Shown here piece by piece: positions 6,532-8,513 of a stretch of DNA of 8,513 nt (position 1 is the first letter of the stretch; the number at the start of each line of letters is the position of its first letter). The stretch is from CAZGYE01 sp964530165 (lineage in GTDB: Bacteria; Planctomycetota; Planctomycetia; Planctomycetales; Planctomycetaceae). The notes under the pieces were generated by a model. The model saw only the letters and a program-made list of their open reading frames with translations, was not told where the DNA came from and ran no database searches. The DNA is taken from positions 1 to 8,513 of the forward strand of contig CAZGYE010000258.1 of assembly GCA_964530165.1 (NCBI GenBank), written 5' to 3'. A program made the position numbers and the translations under genes.

Positions 6532-7746
6532 CTAGCCAACTCCTGCAAGCACCGAAAACCGGTGTTGCTTGATTGCGGAAACAATGATCGAGTCTCCCAA
6601 CTCCGGTTCGGCGCCGTCGATGCGTTCCCGGCTGAGCGGTGAATGACCGCTGCACCGTTTCAGAAGCAACTGGCGCTCGGAAATGAGGGCCTCTCTCGCC
6701 TCTTCCGTCGGCGCTTCGAGCAGTTGCCGCCGCAACAGTTCGGTGACGGCGTAGGCGGGCAACTGTGATTTGTCGAGGAGACGATCGACTTCCTGTTGTG
6801 TTGCCACCGTTTGCTGCGCGCGTTCGAAGCCGTCGACTTGTTTTTGAAGTTCGTCTCGTTCGGCAAGTACAGCATCAAAGTGGACCTGAAGCCTGCGAGC
6901 GTGCTTGCTCGCCGCGGTTTGGTCATCGTGTTCTGAGCCGCAAAAGGCCCGTCGCTCGGCGATCCAACGGCCGTCTTCAATCTGTTCACGAGAAACGGGT
7001 GCGAGCGAGTCGCTCAGCTTGACGCAGCCGTCGTCGACGTTCCACTGTATCGCGTACTGTTCGGTTTCCGCAGCCTCCGGTTTCCGCACGTCGACGAGCA
7101 CCAGGTCCGGAAAGAGACCGGCTCGCCACACGCCGGCGGAGGGGGCGCTGACGAGCCGGCGGATGTGATCCGGCAAGTTGGCATCGATCTCAGAGAGGAT
7201 GCTCTCGACGGAACCGGGAAGCGTACCCGGTGGTTGCTCGTCGGTCTGTTCGCGGAACGTCGACGTAGTGGCTGGAAAGACGACCGCATCGACACTGACG
7301 ACGTCGTGGATCTCTTCCACGATCGACTTGTCGCTGCTGCGGTGTGCCAAGATGACGTGACTCATGCCGACCGCGGGACGATTTGCTTCTGCCAGCGCAA
7401 GAAAGGTTCGGCCGGCTTCCGTGTCCAGTAGCTGAATGTCGGCGCGGATCCTGCCGTCCTGATATCGGGGTTCAACGATGCTGCCGGCCAAATCGCGTGT
7501 GCTCCGGTCATACGGCCGCGAAAAGTTGGCCGCGTGATCGAGAAAGACGGGCTTGTTCTCATAGAGGGGAATTGCTTGGCGGAGCGCCTGTTCCGAGTAG
7601 CGATAGCCGTTCCGAGAATGCACGCCGGTCAGCGCAACGTGCCGGACGAGTCGGTTTGCGGCGTCGACCAACAGATCGGGCGTCCGCCAGTCGTCGACGT
7701 GTTCGGTCAGTTGTTGAAGGGGAGCTTCGGTCGTGGTTGTCGTCAT
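6532..7746 (-). CDS. Prohead protease fused to scaffold-like C-terminal region
   Basis: A 404-aa protein starting at the ATG at 7746-7744; further upstream the frame runs into the leader and the recombinase antisense. The N-terminal domain (about 20-165) has the layout of herpes/HK97-type assembly proteases (S78-like): KPVFLDHA with probable catalytic His71, VGMSHV with probable nucleophile Ser129, and VSVDAVVFPATTS with Asp153 in the conserved third motif. Residues about 200-265 carry LFPDLVLVD, then AIQWNVDDGCVKLSD, an added domain seen in phage protease-scaffold proteins. Residues about 282-365 are a charged coiled coil (HFDAVLAERDELQKQV and a second E/R-rich helix), as expected of an internal scaffold. 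The enzyme would trim the scaffold and capsid subunits inside the prohead. It is the first gene of the visible operon. The protease call is strong; the third catalytic residue is a guess. Confidence 0.82.
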   Translation of the reverse strand: MTTTTTEAPLQQLTEHVDDWRTPDLLVDAANRLVRHVALTGVHSRNGYRYSEQALRQAIPLYENKPVFLDHAANFSRPYDRSTRDLAGSIVEPRYQDGRIRADIQLLDTEAGRTFLALAEANRPAVGMSHVILAHRSSDKSIVEEIHDVVSVDAVVFPATTSTFREQTDEQPPGTLPGSVESILSEIDANLPDHIRRLVSAPSAGVWRAGLFPDLVLVDVRKPEAAETEQYAIQWNVDDGCVKLSDSLAPVSREQIEDGRWIAERRAFCGSEHDDQTAASKHARRLQVHFDAVLAERDELQKQVDGFERAQQTVATQQEVDRLLDKSQLPAYAVTELLRRQLLEAPTEEAREALISERQLLLKRCSGHSPLSRERIDGAEPELGDSIIVSAIKQHRFSVLAGVG

Positions 7747-7769
7747 GGGCAACCTGTGAGCTGGTGTGA

Positions 7770-7817
7770 TGTGGGTTGAAGAAGTGAAAGACGTTTGAGT
7801 GTCACGTTCAACCCACA
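7770..7817 (-). promoter_or_regulatory. Dyad symmetry in the leader of the capsid operon
   Basis: TGTGGGTTGAA (7770-7780) and TTCAACCCACA (7807-7817) are perfect 11-bp inverted arms separated by 26 nt. GTGA/TCAC (7784-7787 and 7802-7805) can extend the stem inside. It sits 24 nt before the protease start codon. It could be a repressor operator, a leader hairpin hiding the ribosome-binding site, or a recombinase binding pair, since the right arm contains GTTCAAC at 7806-7812, which fits the integron half-site RYYYAAC. No convincing minus-strand -35/-10 pair was seen above it. Confidence 0.45.
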
Positions 7818-7931
7818 CCACTTGGTTGCGCGGATCGGCGGTTTTTTCGAGGGCGCAATTGTGTGGAACAAGGTTCGACTCTCCGCGGGAGCCACGCGGG
7901 GCAGACATCAGCGAATTCTCTGGCAGCGCCC

Positions 7932-7960
7932 TTGACATGCCCGGCAGCCAGCGGTGGAAT
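7932..7960 (+). promoter_or_regulatory. Candidate sigma-70 promoter for the recombinase gene
   Basis: A perfect -35 box TTGACA (7932-7937) is followed after 17 nt by TGGAAT (7955-7960), which matches four of six bases of the -10 consensus. It reads rightwards and ends 45 nt before the recombinase ATG at 8006. The spacing is ideal, but the -10 is imperfect and promoters in this kind of host often differ from the E. coli consensus. Confidence 0.45.
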
Positions 7961-8005
7961 AAGCGGCGCTGAACGTGGTGACAGCGGTGGCTCACGGGGC
8001 CGGTC

Positions 8006-8338
8006 ATGAAGTCTCCAGCATCGCAACAACGAAAGCCTCTGGGTTTGTTCCCCGGCAGACCCGCGTCCCGGCTGTATGACCGCGTCATCGAAGTGCTGCG
8101 AGTCCGCCACGACAGCGGGCGTACCGAAGAAGCCTACGTGCATTGGATTCGCCGCTTCATCGAGTTCCACCGGCACCGGCATCCCCGGGAACTCGCGGAA
8201 CGCCACGTCAACGGTTTCCTGACTCATCTGGCCGTCAAGGAACACGTCGCGGCGTCTACTCAGAACCAGGCCCTGTCCGCGATACTCTTTCTTTACGAGC
8301 ATGTTCTGCAGCAACCGCTGGACCGCCTTGAAGGCGTC
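8006..8338 (+). CDS. Integron-type tyrosine recombinase, N-terminal part only (broken)
   Basis: The first ATG after an in-frame stop (7979-7981) is at 8006, and the frame is open to the window edge, but only the first 111 codons look like a recombinase. They match the N-terminal DNA-binding (SAM-like, core-binding) domain of IntI-type integrases: YDRVIEVLRVRH at 24-35, then RTEEAYVHWIRRFIEFH at 39-55, RHPRELAE, VNGFLTHLAV, and ASTQNQALSAILFLYEHVL at 85-103. Integron integrases cut and join attI and attC sites; related proteins are common in planctomycetes. After LDRLEGV (105-111), where the family should go on to its catalytic domain, the frame instead reads the antisense of iolD. The Arg, His and Tyr catalytic residues and the integron-specific insert are therefore absent, and as written the protein cannot recombine DNA. 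The gene is divergent from the capsid operon. Confidence 0.8.
8321..8338. other. Chimeric junction between recombinase and iolD
   Basis: The 18 nt gaccgccttgaaggcgtc fit both genes: read rightwards they code DRLEGV of the recombinase, and read leftwards they code DAFKAV of IolD. Left of it only the recombinase is recognisable, and right of it only antisense iolD. The match may extend by a few nt (gtt at 8339-8341 fits both families). This is the footprint of microhomology joining, whether biological or an artefact. Confidence 0.75.
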
Positions 8339-8513
8339 GTTGACGCTGACCGTGGGGTTGCCGAAATGCTCGAGCTGCTGGAGCACGGGGTCCGGTGCCC
8401 GGCTGGCGAAAATATCGCCGGGGAGCAGCAGCACCGGCAGGCGATTGCTGTGTCCGACCCCGGCCGCGGTCACCATGTTGGCCGCGCCCGGACCGATCGA
8501 GGATGTCGCCACC
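8321..8513 (-). pseudogene. iolD: Fragment of iolD, trihydroxycyclohexane-1,2-dione hydrolase
   Basis: Read on the minus strand from the right edge, the frame gives about 63 residues typical of IolD: TSSIGPGAANMVTAA, then NRLPVLLLPGDIFASR, APDPVLQQLEHFG and VSVNDAFKAV. This is part of the N-terminal thiamine-diphosphate (pyrimidine-binding) domain of the enzyme that opens the ring in myo-inositol breakdown. After DAFKAV the family normally continues with a SRYWDR-like stretch; here the frame goes straight into antisense recombinase sequence. The gene is thus cut at the junction and also open at the window edge. A related TPP enzyme of the acetolactate-synthase superfamily is less likely, because the DPVLQQ and NDAFK motifs are IolD-like. 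It is cellular metabolism and does not belong with the phage module. Confidence 0.8.

Noticed and set aside
7747..8005. attC site or integron cassette in the spacer
   Set aside because: The inverted arms are ordered GTTRRR-like then RYYYAAC on both strands, opposite to attC, and the left arm lacks the final pyrimidine; no cassette structure follows.
7808..8512. Long minus-strand frame covering the whole right end as a single 234-residue protein
   Set aside because: Only the part right of about 8321 is a real protein (IolD). The rest is the antisense of the recombinase and non-coding spacer, so the joined frame is a product of the chimeric junction.

Overview
The window is a GC-rich stretch of bacterial DNA that is mostly a tailed-phage virion-assembly module. 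All of it is coded on the minus strand and is read from right (about 7746) to left (past base 1). The style of the integrase, the inositol-catabolism fragment at the right edge and the divergent capsid proteins suggest a planctomycete-like host. That is inference from memory of such genomes, not something the sequence proves.

Layout in transcription order on the minus strand: a prohead protease fused to a scaffold-like region (7746-6532); a small capsid-decoration-type protein (6394-5912); the HK97-fold major capsid protein (5863-4667); a strong hairpin just after it (4648-4616); a 95-aa putative head-tail connector (4436-4149); a 76-aa coiled-coil plus membrane-anchor protein like XhlA/holin (4140-3910); a head-closure/adaptor protein (3845-3477); a Dit-like tail protein (3412-2960); a 643-aa baseplate-hub protein ending in a LamG-type lectin domain (2950-1019); and a Rossmann-fold protein with a GGGPSL motif, MptE/DUF115-like, that is open at the left window edge (994-1). 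The genes are tightly packed, mostly 8 to 64 nt apart, and look like one operon. The protease and decoration protein would build and mature the capsid made from the major capsid protein. The connector and adaptor would close the head. The Dit-like and hub-LamG proteins would form a host-binding tail tip.

The right end is different. After a 259-nt non-coding stretch with a dyad symmetry and a plausible sigma-70 promoter, the N-terminal third of an integron-type tyrosine recombinase runs rightwards from 8006. At 8321-8338 it switches abruptly into the antisense of iolD (an inositol-catabolism TPP enzyme) across about 18 nt that fit both genes. This is either a microhomology-mediated rearrangement or an assembly/amplification chimera.

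No terminase, portal, tail-tube or tape-measure gene is visible. The portal and terminase would be expected just upstream of the protease, where the recombinase fragment now sits. The element is therefore a defective or rearranged prophage, a reduced capsid-tail system, or one whose missing genes lie outside the window. No rRNA, convincing tRNA, CRISPR array or insertion sequence was seen, and no gene-free stretch exceeds 300 bases.
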